The notes beneath the pieces are model-generated. The model worked only from the letters and a program-made list of their open reading frames with translations, searched no databases and was not told where the DNA came from. The position numbers and the translations under genes were made by a program. From NCBI RefSeq assembly GCF_907164555.1, contig NZ_CAJQZC010000010.1:1-64000 (forward strand): 64,000 nucleotides of DNA, given 5' to 3'. Each line of letters begins with the position of its first letter. Positions within the stretch are counted from its first letter, which is position 1. Positions 17,068 through 25,973 of this stretch are shown piece by piece. This stretch comes from Paraburkholderia saeva. GTDB lineage: Bacteria > Pseudomonadota > Gammaproteobacteria > Burkholderiales > Burkholderiaceae.

Positions 17068-17994
17068 TTACGCTCGCGTCATGCTGTTCCAGATGTACAC
17101 GTCGTCCTGACGGTCGAACACGAACGCTTTCAACGCGGTCTGCATCGACGGTTCCAGCACGTCAAACTCGAGGCCGTGCGCGATCAGTTCCTTGTGCGCT
17201 TCGTCGGCTTGCACGTTGCGGATCACGGCGCGCGTTTCGATCAACGTTTCGATCTCGCCCGATGTAACCCAGAACGACAGACGCAGCCGCTCACCGATGC
17301 GTCCCAATGCAGTCGTTGTTGCAAGCGAAAGACCCAGCGCACTGATGCCGTCCGCGACGCCCACGCCGATCCAGGCTTCGTTTGCCTCGGTGCCGTAGCG
17401 AACGGCAACGCGTGCACGCACGCGTATCGAGCGCCGTTCGCGCAGCCGGCGAATCGCGCCCGGTTTCGACAGCACGACGTAGTTGAACGGATTGCTGCAC
17501 AGCGCCTCGACCGTGCACGTAAAACGATAGACCGCCTGGCTCGCGATCGCGACGAGGTCGAGATTCTCGTTGACTTCAATCGGTGCCGCCTTGCCGTTTG
17601 CGACAGGCGGTGTGATGAACAGCACCTGGTTCGGAGCGAAGCCGATCACACGGGCGGGATGCATCGGCCGGCCCATGCCGATCTGCGAACGCACGCCAAG
17701 CAGGGCGCCGATAGGCAGATGCATTTCCGCGAGCGACGCGGGCGGCGGCGCTTCGGTCTCCGGGTGCGGGATCGCCGCGCCTGCGGCCTTCGAATCTCTG
17801 CGGTGGGGCTTGAAATGCTCGAAGAGAAAACGGCGTTCGTCATCGTTGAGAATCGATGCGCCGCGCTCGCGCAGCACGGCGCCATCCTTGTCGACGACAT
17901 GCCACGGCAGCGGCGTGCCTAAAATGACATCATCGGGTTTGAGTGCCAGGTCCGATGCAACGACGGGTTCTTCGGCGAGTTCATTTGACGACAT
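17068..17994 (-). CDS. YcgR-type flagellar brake protein with PilZ domain
   Basis: A 308-residue protein with an N-terminal YcgR-like beta domain and a C-terminal PilZ domain. The c-di-GMP-binding RxxxR element is present (LRERRSIRVRARVAV, about residue 190). The second motif, usually D/NxSxxG, is GISALG, so its first position is Gly rather than Asp/Asn. YcgR proteins slow flagellar rotation when c-di-GMP rises. A FliA-like promoter directly upstream supports a motility role. It is embedded between two cobalamin units but is functionally unrelated to them. Confidence 0.8.
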   Translation of the reverse strand: MSSNELAEEPVVASDLALKPDDVILGTPLPWHVVDKDGAVLRERGASILNDDERRFLFEHFKPHRRDSKAAGAAIPHPETEAPPPASLAEMHLPIGALLGVRSQIGMGRPMHPARVIGFAPNQVLFITPPVANGKAAPIEVNENLDLVAIASQAVYRFTCTVEALCSNPFNYVVLSKPGAIRRLRERRSIRVRARVAVRYGTEANEAWIGVGVADGISALGLSLATTTALGRIGERLRLSFWVTSGEIETLIETRAVIRNVQADEAHKELIAHGLEFDVLEPSMQTALKAFVFDRQDDVYIWNSMTRA

Positions 17995-18029
17995 AGAGCG
18001 ACCACCTCATTTCAGGTTCTTAACGGTCG

Positions 18030-18056
18030 TATACGGCCCGGCAAAATAAAACTTTA
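18030..18056 (-). promoter_or_regulatory. FliA (sigma-28) type promoter of the YcgR-like gene
   Basis: Read leftward: TAAA (18056-18053), exactly 15 nt, then GCCGTATA (18037-18030), against the consensus TAAA-N15-GCCGATAA. That is a full match at -35 and 6 of 8 at -10. The start codon at 17994 lies about 30 nt past the expected start site, behind a GAGGTGG ribosome binding site. Confidence 0.65.
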
Positions 18057-18066
18057 ATTGAAGACT

Positions 18067-18113
18067 TAAAAAACCCCATTATTGCGGGCAGAGAACAGAT
18101 CGATTTATCTGTT
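18067..18113 (-). terminator. Terminator region after the cbiG–cobJ gene
   Basis: Leftward RNA past the cbiG/cobJ stop contains a perfect 7-bp hairpin (AACAGAT/ATCTGTT, 18094-18113), then a short CCC...GGG hairpin followed by TTTTTT (18073-18068). The arrangement would end the cobG operon just before the FliA-type promoter of the next gene. Confidence 0.5.
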
Positions 18114-18147
18114 GTGAATCAGTTAATGATGCCGTTCGGCAAAACCC

Positions 18148-19860
18148 TTAAAGCGGGCGATACCAGCGCGGCGTATAAACCCATTCCACTTTGCCATCCA
18201 CCGAAAACGCACGCGTAAGCGATGAACCGATAATCACCATGGTCCGCATATCGACCATATCGCTGCGAAGCTCGCCCAGCGACGTATGACGCACCGCACC
18301 GCCCGGTCTGCCGACATCTCTGCCCAGTACCACGGTCGTCTCCGGCGCGCGGAATTCGCGGACGATATCGAGTGCCCTGTCGAGTTGCCACGGGCGCGCG
18401 CGTGAAACCGGATTATAGAAAGCCATCACGAGATCGGCGCTTGCGGCGTGCCTCAGGCGATTTTCAATGACGTCCCACGGTTTCAGATTATCGGAGAGCG
18501 ACAGCATGCAAAAATCGTGACCCAGCGGCGCACCGGCCTGCGCGGCGGTCGCCATGGCTGCCGATACGCCAGGCAGGATTTCGAGTTCGACGCTCGCCCA
18601 CCGTGCGTTGCCTGATTCGTGCAGCGCTTCCAGCACGGCGGCAGCCATCGCAAATACACCGGGGTCACCGGACGACACCATGACAACCGAAGCGCCCCCC
18701 GCAGCCAGTTCGAACGCGTGACGCGCGCGCTGCATCTCTTCGCGGTTGTCGGTGCCATGCACGCGCTGGTCCGCGCGGAACGGGCCCGCCATTGTCACGT
18801 AGGTTTCGTAGCCGAGCACATCGGTGGCGGCATCGAGCGCCTCGCGCGCGGCGGGCACCAGCAGGCGCGCATCGCCTGGGCCGAGGCCAATGACGCAGAG
18901 CCGCCCGCGCGCCTGTCCGACAGAAGACGGATCGACCGGCGCACGTGCAAGCGCCAGAGCAACCGGTGTGTCTCCAGCAAGGATCTCATGCGGCACGCGC
19001 ATCGCCGTGGAAATGAGCGCATGCGGTTTCCGTGCTTCGCTGGCGGTCGCGGGCGTCGCGACAAAACGGAGCGCGACACCCAGCGTTGCGGCCGCTTCGG
19101 TCAGCGCAGCCTCACCGGCACGTTCGACAGGCGCGAGCAGCGCAGCCAGCGCGAGCGTGGCAATTCCATTTGCGCTCAACGCGCCCTGCACGTGCCCCGC
19201 GATGTCCTCGTCAAGGTCGCCAATCGCCGCGACGACGCTGCGCGGATGAATCAGCAGCTCATCCGTGCTGCCGTTCCATGCCTGTGGCGTGACGCGTATC
19301 GCGAGTCGTGCGTCGGCTGAACGCGGCAACTGCGCATTGTCGAGCCAGGGTGCTTCGCCTTCGATGCGCGTGCTTTCGCCTGCGAGCAGATCGGACACGA
19401 AGCGCTTGCCCTGGGCAAGACTCGAGAGTGCATAACCGTCTGGCGGATTCAGCACGCACGTGCCAAAACGCAACTCGCCGCTCGTCGTAATGGCGGGCGT
19501 GACATCGAGTGCATCGGCGATTTCGCGGGCCATGCGGTTCACGCCCGCGAGTCCGCCGAGCAGCGGAACGACCGCGCTGCCATCTTCGGCCACGGCCAGC
19601 ACGGGCGGCTCCGTGCCCTTGTCAGCCAGCAGCGGCGCGAGGCAGCGAATCACGATGCCCGCGGCGCACAGCGCAACGAGTGGCGTGCCGCGCCTGTACA
19701 GGTCGCGCAGATGGGCGTTGAGTTCGGTATACGCGACATCCGCATCGACACGTCCCGAAAGCCCGTGGACCTGTGCGCCCGGATAGCGCGCCTGGATGCG
19801 CCGCGCGGTGTCGAGTGCGCCCGCACCGAGAATCACGATGGCAGGCGCGATTGCATTCAT
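18148..19860 (-). CDS. cobJ: CbiG–CobJ fusion: corrin ring-contraction enzyme (precorrin-3B C17-methyltransferase)
   Basis: 570 residues. Residues about 1-315 are CbiG-like: ILGAGALDTARRI, LCAAGIVIRCLAPLL and the GGLAGVNRMAREIADAL signature. From about residue 320 follows a tetrapyrrole methylase of the CobJ/CbiH family (VIGLGPGDARLLVPAA, SSGDPGVFAMAAAV, LPGVSAAMATAAQAGAPLG, AFYNPVSRARPWQL). CobJ methylates C17 and contracts the ring. The embedded CbiG C-terminal domain lacks the GxGCxxG loop seen in CobE, so it looks degenerate. ATG 19860 gives an ATGA overlap with cobI; another ATG lies 9 bp upstream. Confidence 0.93.
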   Translation of the reverse strand: MNAIAPAIVILGAGALDTARRIQARYPGAQVHGLSGRVDADVAYTELNAHLRDLYRRGTPLVALCAAGIVIRCLAPLLADKGTEPPVLAVAEDGSAVVPLLGGLAGVNRMAREIADALDVTPAITTSGELRFGTCVLNPPDGYALSSLAQGKRFVSDLLAGESTRIEGEAPWLDNAQLPRSADARLAIRVTPQAWNGSTDELLIHPRSVVAAIGDLDEDIAGHVQGALSANGIATLALAALLAPVERAGEAALTEAAATLGVALRFVATPATASEARKPHALISTAMRVPHEILAGDTPVALALARAPVDPSSVGQARGRLCVIGLGPGDARLLVPAAREALDAATDVLGYETYVTMAGPFRADQRVHGTDNREEMQRARHAFELAAGGASVVMVSSGDPGVFAMAAAVLEALHESGNARWASVELEILPGVSAAMATAAQAGAPLGHDFCMLSLSDNLKPWDVIENRLRHAASADLVMAFYNPVSRARPWQLDRALDIVREFRAPETTVVLGRDVGRPGGAVRHTSLGELRSDMVDMRTMVIIGSSLTRAFSVDGKVEWVYTPRWYRPL

Positions 19861-20588
19861 CCGCGCCATTTTTCACCCGGTACGACGAGCAGCGAGAAAT
19901 AGGGCGACGCCATTGGATCGACTTCGGCAAGCGGCACGATCCGCTGGTTCGTCATCGTGGCACGCTCGACGTAAAGCGCGCGCTGTTCAAGGCCCAGTTC
20001 GCACAGCACGCGCCGCACCTTGTCGAAATTGCGGCCGAGTTTCATCACGACGGCGGCGTCCGCGTCCGCGAGGCGTCGTTTCAGTTCGTGCTCGGAGAGC
20101 ACGCCCGACAGCACGGAGAGCGTCTGGTTGCGATAGACGAGCGGCACGCCGAGTGTCGCCGTGCCGCCCAGCATCGAGCAGACGCCAGGCACGACTTCGG
20201 CTTCGAAGCGGGACGCCAGCCGGTCGTGCAGATACATGTACGAGCCATAGAAAAACGGATCGCCCTCGCAGATCACGGCGACGTCGCGGCCCGCATCGAG
20301 ATGCCCGGCGATGATTTCGGCCGCGGTGTCGTAGAAGTCGGCGATCACGGTTTCATACGAAAGCGGGGGCGCCAGCGTTTCGGTCGTCACCGGGTAGACG
20401 AGCGGCAGGCGCTCCTGCGCTTCGTCCAGATGCGTTTCGATGATGCCGAACGCGTTGCCCTTTTTGCCTTTCGCCACGAAGTACGCGACGACGGGCGCGG
20501 CCTTGAGCAGACGTACCGCCTTTAGCGTGATCAGCTCAGGGTCGCCGGGTCCGACGCCGAGCCCAAAAAGACGTCCACGCACCGTCAT
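19857..20588 (-). CDS. cobI: Precorrin-2 C20-methyltransferase
   Basis: Adds the C20 methyl to precorrin-2, yielding precorrin-3A. The 243-residue tetrapyrrole methylase begins GLGVGPGDPELITLKA and carries ICEGDPFFYGSYMYL and VPGVCSMLGGTATLGVPL, which distinguish CobI/CbiL from other family members. The start codon directly follows the cobH stop, with GGAAGAG from the end of cobH serving as ribosome binding site. It overlaps cbiG/cobJ by 4 bp, so the whole unit is translationally coupled. Confidence 0.95.
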   Translation of the reverse strand: MTVRGRLFGLGVGPGDPELITLKAVRLLKAAPVVAYFVAKGKKGNAFGIIETHLDEAQERLPLVYPVTTETLAPPLSYETVIADFYDTAAEIIAGHLDAGRDVAVICEGDPFFYGSYMYLHDRLASRFEAEVVPGVCSMLGGTATLGVPLVYRNQTLSVLSGVLSEHELKRRLADADAAVVMKLGRNFDKVRRVLCELGLEQRALYVERATMTNQRIVPLAEVDPMASPYFSLLVVPGEKWRG

Positions 20589-21215
20589 TTACTCTTCCTC
20601 CGAAGCGAGCGCGTTGACGGCTGCGGCGGCCATGGCGCTACCGCCGCGCCGACCGGCGACGATCACGAACGGTACGCCGCGGCTGTTCTCCGCGAGCATC
20701 GCCTTCGACTCCATCGCGCCGACGAAACCCACTGGAAAACCGAGGATCAATGCGGGCTTTGGCGCCCCGGCATCGAGCATTTCGAGCAGATAGAAGAGGG
20801 CCGTCGGCGCGTTGCCGATCACGACAACGCTGCCTTCGATGTGCGGTCGCCACAATTCGAGCGCGGCGGCCGAGCGCGTGTTGTGCAACGTGAGCGCCAT
20901 CGGCGCGACGCCTGGATCGCCCAGCGTGCAGATGACGGGGTTGTCGGCGGGCAGACGCGCACGCGTGATGCCTTCGGCGACCATGCGCGCGTCGCAGAGT
21001 ATCGGTGCGCCGCGCAGCAGCGCCGCGCGTCCGGCGGCGCCGGCGCCCGCGGAAAACTGCAGATCGTCGACGACGTCGACCATGCCGCACGCGTGAATCA
21101 CGCGCACGGCCAGCTTTTCGAGGTCGGCGGGAATGTGTCGCAGATCGGCCTCGGCGCGGATCGTGGCGAAAGACCTGCGGTAGATCTCGCGACCGTCGCG
21201 AATGTAGTCAAGCAT
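20589..21215 (-). CDS. cobH: Precorrin-8X methylmutase
   Basis: Moves the C11 methyl of precorrin-8X to C12, giving hydrogenobyrinic acid. The 208-residue protein shows the family pattern: YIRDGREIYRRSFATIRAE at the N-terminus, the catalytic histidine in VIHACGMVD (about residue 41), and IGNAPTALFYLLEMLDAG plus GFPVGFVGAMESKAML near the C-terminus. It overlaps the end of cobG by 8 bp and runs directly into cobI. Confidence 0.96.
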   Translation of the reverse strand: MLDYIRDGREIYRRSFATIRAEADLRHIPADLEKLAVRVIHACGMVDVVDDLQFSAGAGAAGRAALLRGAPILCDARMVAEGITRARLPADNPVICTLGDPGVAPMALTLHNTRSAAALELWRPHIEGSVVVIGNAPTALFYLLEMLDAGAPKPALILGFPVGFVGAMESKAMLAENSRGVPFVIVAGRRGGSAMAAAAVNALASEEE

Positions 21216-22659
21216 CAGGTGAACTCCGGGTCAGGCGTTCGAGCATATCGGCGGCCTGATCGATCGTCAGATTGCGCGCGACAGGTGCGCCAAAACCTGG
21301 CGTGCCGTCGCGTCGATAAAGGTCATAGCGGGCGGGCGCTACGGCAAGCAGCGTCCAGGGCACGCAATGCGCCGCCGCGCACGAGCGCTGGCAACCGCTG
21401 AAATGAACATCCACACCGGTAGGCAAACGGCGCGCGAGAAGGAGGGCGTCGGCTTTCGTGTCGGCCATACCTTTTGCGCAGCCTTGGGAACCGGTGCAGG
21501 CGATGACGTGTGCAAGGGGATTTGCGCTGTCAGTGACGAGTCCAATCGACTCAAGTCGTTTTAGTGCCTGCGGTGCGTTGCCAGTGGGGATGTCTGGAAC
21601 GATGACGCCTTGCCATGGCGTCATGCGAAGTATCGAGCTACCTGTGTCGATGGCAAGCTGGGCAAGCGCTTCCAGTGTGGTGGCGTCGAGACGGCCAAAC
21701 GCCGGGTGCCCGCCAATGTATGAGCGATCTTCGCTGTTTTGTGGATGCAACCCGAGTCGAAGTGACGCCTGCGCCGGCGAACGGCGCCAACTGTCAAAAC
21801 GGAGGTTGCTCGCCAGAGTGAAATTGACTCGCGCCTGCGCCCGTTCCATGAAGGCTTTGAGGCCGTGAAGGGCAAGCACATCGCGCATGCGCGAATCGTC
21901 TGGTGCTGCGAGATCGAGGAACGCGTGCAGCAGCGCGGCGACGAGCGCGGGCAGCTGCTCCGGCAGAACACTCCCGATGATTCCAGGTTGCGATGCAGGT
22001 GAAAGCGGTGGACATCCCGCGAGACCAAAGGCAAACCGCACATCGTCGCGATCCCGCACTGCAGCAAGCCAGATATCGTGTGGGTGATCGAGCATGGCAA
22101 CGCGCTCGCCGCCGTCGAGCATCAATGCGAATTTGGGGGAAAGCGCCGTGAATCGCGGTTCGCTCTGCAACAGCGAAAGAATTTGCGAGGCAAGCGAGGT
22201 GACGTCGAAAATCGCATGCGGATCGCGACCTGCAAGCGGGCTCACCATCAGGTTGCGAATATCGTCGCGTGCGACCGGATCTGTTTCGCGACCGTCGGGT
22301 AGGGATTGCGGCCCTATCCCGGCATCCAGCAGCCGGGTGATCAGCACCTCTTCCTCGCCGATGCGCACGCCGCGCAGTTGCAGGTTCGCGCGGTTCGTCA
22401 CTTCGATGACGCCGGACGCGTAACGCGTTGCTACATCCGCGATAGCAAACGCCTGATCCGCACGCAGTTCGCCGCAGGGCAGCTTGATCCTGCAGAGGCC
22501 GCCGTCGCGCGCCTGCACGATGCGCCACAGCCCCGGGCAGGCCGAAGGGCGAAGCGAAGCAACGGGAGCGAAGGCAGACGTAACGTGGTTCAAGGGGTCA
22601 CCGGGTTGTGCGCCGCGCGACGGCCCGAGCACCTCGTCATGGAGGAAATGCTGCGGCAT
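21208..22659 (-). CDS. cobG: Precorrin-3B synthase (oxygen-dependent)
   Basis: CobG hydroxylates precorrin-3A at C20 and forms the ring-A lactone using O2; it defines the aerobic route. The 483-residue protein belongs to the nitrite/sulfite reductase ferredoxin-like family with two half-domains. RANLQLRGV and the late cluster-binding segment CTGSQGCAKG ... HFSGCQRSCAAAHC (four Cys pattern for the Fe4S4 centre) are visible. The start at 22659 is preceded by GGGCGGGGTG. The frame stays open to 23157, but that stretch covers the riboswitch. It is first in the cobG–cobH–cobI–cbiG/cobJ operon. Confidence 0.92.
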   Translation of the reverse strand: MPQHFLHDEVLGPSRGAQPGDPLNHVTSAFAPVASLRPSACPGLWRIVQARDGGLCRIKLPCGELRADQAFAIADVATRYASGVIEVTNRANLQLRGVRIGEEEVLITRLLDAGIGPQSLPDGRETDPVARDDIRNLMVSPLAGRDPHAIFDVTSLASQILSLLQSEPRFTALSPKFALMLDGGERVAMLDHPHDIWLAAVRDRDDVRFAFGLAGCPPLSPASQPGIIGSVLPEQLPALVAALLHAFLDLAAPDDSRMRDVLALHGLKAFMERAQARVNFTLASNLRFDSWRRSPAQASLRLGLHPQNSEDRSYIGGHPAFGRLDATTLEALAQLAIDTGSSILRMTPWQGVIVPDIPTGNAPQALKRLESIGLVTDSANPLAHVIACTGSQGCAKGMADTKADALLLARRLPTGVDVHFSGCQRSCAAAHCVPWTLLAVAPARYDLYRRDGTPGFGAPVARNLTIDQAADMLERLTRSSPDA

Positions 22660-22703
22660 CGGTACACCCCGCCCGATGTTGGCTGGCACGAACTGGTCTC
22701 GCT

Positions 22704-22858
22704 GGCAGGTCTCCTGGCTCGCAGGTCGTGGTCCGCGCCGGCCTTCCCGGTCGAACCAGTGGCACAGGTGAAGCGTGAACTCGCTGCGTACAGTTGCGGG
22801 GGCAGCCACAGTGGGTCTGTGTTCCCTCTTAGGCCCCGAGGGGCACCGGCGAGGCTGT
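22704..22858 (-). promoter_or_regulatory. Cobalamin riboswitch of the cobG operon
   Basis: Read leftward it has the classical blocks: GGTGCC early, AGAGGGAACACAGACC, GCTGCCCCCGCAACTGTACGC, GTGCCACTG, GGGAAGGCCGG and the B12 box GAGCCAGGAGACCTGCC. Its sequence is clearly different from the two-copy family at 9769-10288. The B12 box ends only 45 nt before the cobG ATG, so the expression platform probably hides the cobG ribosome binding site. A -35/-10 candidate, TTGCGC-16-TAATAC, lies immediately upstream. Confidence 0.95.
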
Positions 22859-22954
22859 ATTATGCCTTTTTTCGAACAGCGCAAGTACGCTGCGGCCTTA
22901 CCTGGCGCGCCGCAAACTTGCCAGGAAAGAGGAAACACGAATGGGGATGGGCGC

Positions 22955-24163
22955 ATGCCGGCATGGCTGACCGTGGTGGGAATGGGCGACGACGGTTTTG
23001 CCGGTCTCGGAAGACCGGCACGCCGCGCGCTGCTGGACGCATCGGTGGTCTTTGGCGGGGAGCGCCATCTCGCGATGCTGCCGCCGCGCCTGCGTGCGCG
23101 CCGGGAACCGTGGCCGCGTCCATTCGACGTGGCACCGGTGCTTGCGCATCGCGGCAATCACGCTTCGGTCTGCGTGCTGGCGAGCGGCGATCCGATGCTG
23201 TTCGGCGTCGGCGCAACGCTCGCCCGTCAGCTAACCGCCGACGAAATGCGCGTGCTGCCCGCGCCTTCATCGCTTTCGCTTGCCGCAGCGCGGCTTGGCT
23301 GGCCGTTGCAGGATGTCGCGACGCTATCGCTTGTCGGAAGGCCGCTGGCCGCGCTCAACGGTTGTCTGCATCGCGGTTCGCGGATTTTTGTACTGTGCAG
23401 CGATGGCTGCACGCCAGGCGCAATTGCCGCGCTGCTAAACGAACGTGGCTTCGGTCCGAGCCGGATGATCGTGCTTGAACATCTTGGCGGCGCGTCTGAG
23501 CGCCGGATCGATGTGCGCGCCGATGCGTGGAATCAGGATGAAGTCGCCGCGCTCAATCTGGTCGCAATCGAATGCCGTGCAGGCGAGAGAGCCCTGGCGT
23601 TGCCGCTCACGCCCGGGCTCGCCGACGAAGTCTGGCAGCACGACGGCCAGTTGACGAAGCGCGACGTGCGCGCCATCACGCTCGCGCGGCTTGCACCTGA
23701 ACCCGGCGAATTGCTCTGGGACGTGGGTGCGGGTTGCGGGTCGATCGGCATCGAATGGATGCGCGCGCATCCATCCTGTCGCGCGATCGCCATCGAGGCA
23801 CATGCTGGGCGTCAGCGTTTCATCGAGCACAACCGTGATGCGCTCGGCGCGCCGGGATTGCAGATCGTGGCGGGCAACGCGCCTGACGCGCTTGAAGGAC
23901 TGGCCACGCCCGATGCGATTTTTATCGGTGGCGGGGTGACCGCGCCAGGCGTGCTCGACACCTGCTGGGCGCAATTACGCAGCGGCGGCAGGCTCGTCGC
24001 AAACGCCGTCACTGTGCAGAGCGAAGCGGCGCTCATTGCGTGGCGCGAGCAGCATGGCGGCACGCTGACGCGCGTGAGCGTCGCGCAGGCACAGCCGCTC
24101 GGCGGCTTCGACACCTGGCGCCAGGCGCTGCCGATCACGCTACTCGAAAGCCGCAAACCGTAA
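22955..24163 (+). CDS. cobL: Precorrin-6Y C5,15-methyltransferase (decarboxylating), CbiE–CbiT fusion
   Basis: CobL methylates C5 and C15 and decarboxylates the C12 acetate. The 402-residue protein has an N-terminal CbiE-type tetrapyrrole methylase (TVVGMGDDGFAGLG, LASGDPMLFGVG, PAPSSLSLAAARLGWP) and a C-terminal CbiT methyltransferase from about residue 225 (LTKRDVRAITLARL, SAM loop WDVGAGCGSIGIEW, IFIGGG). I chose ATG 22955 because it starts right at the CbiE core; the open frame upstream crosses the divergent riboswitch. It leads cobL–cbiD–cobK–cobM. No riboswitch is visible on this strand. Confidence 0.95.
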   Translation: MPAWLTVVGMGDDGFAGLGRPARRALLDASVVFGGERHLAMLPPRLRARREPWPRPFDVAPVLAHRGNHASVCVLASGDPMLFGVGATLARQLTADEMRVLPAPSSLSLAAARLGWPLQDVATLSLVGRPLAALNGCLHRGSRIFVLCSDGCTPGAIAALLNERGFGPSRMIVLEHLGGASERRIDVRADAWNQDEVAALNLVAIECRAGERALALPLTPGLADEVWQHDGQLTKRDVRAITLARLAPEPGELLWDVGAGCGSIGIEWMRAHPSCRAIAIEAHAGRQRFIEHNRDALGAPGLQIVAGNAPDALEGLATPDAIFIGGGVTAPGVLDTCWAQLRSGGRLVANAVTVQSEAALIAWREQHGGTLTRVSVAQAQPLGGFDTWRQALPITLLESRKP

Positions 24164-25254
24164 TGCGCGACGAAACACCTGAACAACCCGCGCCGCTGCG
24201 TAGCGGCTACACGACCGGCAGTTGCGCGACGGCGACTTCGCTTGCCGCGGCGCGTCTGCTGCTCGCGGGTATAGCGGGCGACGTCGCGGAAATCGTATTG
24301 CCGAAGGGGCAGCATGTGCCGATGCCGCTCGTGTTTTGCCGTCTGACGGACGATGGCGGCGCGGAAGCCGGCACGATCAAGGACGCCGGCGACGATCCCG
24401 ATGTGACGCATGGCGCAGTGGTGTTCGCGCGCGTCCGGTTGAGTGCGCAACCCGGCGTGCGCTTCTTTGCGGGCCCGGGCGTGGGCACCGTCACGCGTGC
24501 CGGGCTGACGCTTGCAGTCGGCGAACCGGCGATCAATCCCGTCCCGCGCCAGATGATGACGCAGCATCTCACCGATCTCGCTGCGGAACAGGGCTATGCG
24601 GGCGGTTTTGACGTGACGGTTGGCGTCGAAGGCGGTGAAGCGTTGGCACTCAAGACGATGAACCCGCGGCTGGGTATCGTCGGCGGTTTGTCGATTCTGG
24701 GGACGACCGGTATCGTCCGGCCGTTTTCGTGTTCCGCGTATATCGCGTCGATTCATCAGGGCATCGACGTGGCCCGCGCGAACGGCTATCGACATATCGC
24801 CGCGTGCACAGGCAACGCGAGCGAAGACGCAATGCGCGCGCACTACGGCCTGCCGGACATCGCGCTGATCGAGATGGGCGATTTCGTGGGTGCGGTGTTC
24901 AAGCATTTACGCCGCGCGCCGGTTGACCGTCTAAGCGTGTGCGGCGGATTCGGCAAGCTGAGCAAACTCGCCGCGGGCCATCTCGATCTGCACAGCCGCA
25001 ATTCGAGCATCGACCTCGAGCAACTTGCCAGTTGGGCCGCGGAGCATGGCGCCGATGTCAGTCTGCTTCAGGCGATACGTGCGTCGAATACCAGCCAGCA
25101 GGCACTCGCAATTGCGCGCGATCGCGGCGTGCCGCTTGGCGATATCGTCTGCGCCCACGCGTTGCGCGTCGCCCGCGATATCGTGCCGGTGGAAGTGACG
25201 GTCGAGATGTTTGCGATCGACCGGCAGGGGCATATCGTGGGCGTCGCGCAATGA
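24163..25254 (+). CDS. cbiD: CbiD, cobalt-precorrin-5B C1-methyltransferase family
   Basis: A 363-residue CbiD with the family signature LRSGYTTGSCATATSLAAARLLL at the N-terminus, TIKDAGDDPDVTHGA, and SILGTTGIVRPFS in the middle. CbiD methylates C1 in the anaerobic pathway, where it stands in for CobF's C1 methylation. Its occurrence beside CobG, CobN and CobK marks a hybrid gene set; CobF is not seen in the window. It overlaps the cobL stop by 1 bp (TAATG) and cobK by 4 bp. Confidence 0.95.
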   Translation: MRDETPEQPAPLRSGYTTGSCATATSLAAARLLLAGIAGDVAEIVLPKGQHVPMPLVFCRLTDDGGAEAGTIKDAGDDPDVTHGAVVFARVRLSAQPGVRFFAGPGVGTVTRAGLTLAVGEPAINPVPRQMMTQHLTDLAAEQGYAGGFDVTVGVEGGEALALKTMNPRLGIVGGLSILGTTGIVRPFSCSAYIASIHQGIDVARANGYRHIAACTGNASEDAMRAHYGLPDIALIEMGDFVGAVFKHLRRAPVDRLSVCGGFGKLSKLAAGHLDLHSRNSSIDLEQLASWAAEHGADVSLLQAIRASNTSQQALAIARDRGVPLGDIVCAHALRVARDIVPVEVTVEMFAIDRQGHIVGVAQ

Positions 25255-25973
25255 CGCGCGTCCTGCTTCTGGGCGGAACGGGCGACGCGATGCAGATTGC
25301 GCGGCAATTGGGCCCGCACGATGTCTATAGTCTCGCCGGGCTCGGCAAGGTGCCGGCAGACCTTGCGTGCGCGGTGCGCGTCGGCGGCTTTGGGGGCGCT
25401 GAAGGGCTCGCGCGCTATGTGCGTGACGAGAAAATCGGGCTGCTGGTCGATGCCACGCACCCTTACGCGGTGCAGATCAGCGCGAACGCGGCGACGGCGA
25501 GCCGCGCAGCTGGCGTGCCGTGCTGGGCCATGCGCCGCGCACCGTGGCAGCCCCAGGCTGGCGACGACTGGCGCATGGTCGATGGCTGGGCCGGCATCGT
25601 GGAAGCGTTGACGCCGTTTTCGCGGCCGCTCTTTACGCTTGGGCGCGAACCACTTGCGCATTTGCACGAGATTCCGATGCACCAGTTCTGGATCGTGCGA
25701 TGCCTCGACGCGCAACCCGGTACTGACCGCTCACGGGTGATGGACGCACGCGGGCCGTTTAGCGTCGAGGGTGAACGCGCGCTCTTTGGCGAACACCGGA
25801 TCGACGTGGTGATCAGCAAGAACAGCGGCGGCAAGGCGACAGAGGCGAAACTCGATGTAGCGCGCGAGCTTGGCTTGCCGGTTGTCATGGTGCGTCGTCC
25901 GGTGCCCGGCCGTGTCGATCGCGAATTCGACTCGCCTGTGCAACTGCTGGCCGCGCTAAAAGAACTGCTTTAG
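25251..25973 (+). CDS. cobK: Precorrin-6A reductase
   Basis: Reduces the C18-C19 double bond of precorrin-6A with NADPH. The 240-residue protein has the N-terminal nucleotide-binding loop LLLGGTGDAMQIA, VDATHPYAVQISANAA, LFTLGREPL and the late VISKNSGGKATEAKLDVAR signature of the CobK/CbiJ family. The start lies in an ATGA overlap with cbiD. A perfect hairpin follows its stop directly. Confidence 0.95.
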   Translation: MTRVLLLGGTGDAMQIARQLGPHDVYSLAGLGKVPADLACAVRVGGFGGAEGLARYVRDEKIGLLVDATHPYAVQISANAATASRAAGVPCWAMRRAPWQPQAGDDWRMVDGWAGIVEALTPFSRPLFTLGREPLAHLHEIPMHQFWIVRCLDAQPGTDRSRVMDARGPFSVEGERALFGEHRIDVVISKNSGGKATEAKLDVARELGLPVVMVRRPVPGRVDREFDSPVQLLAALKELL

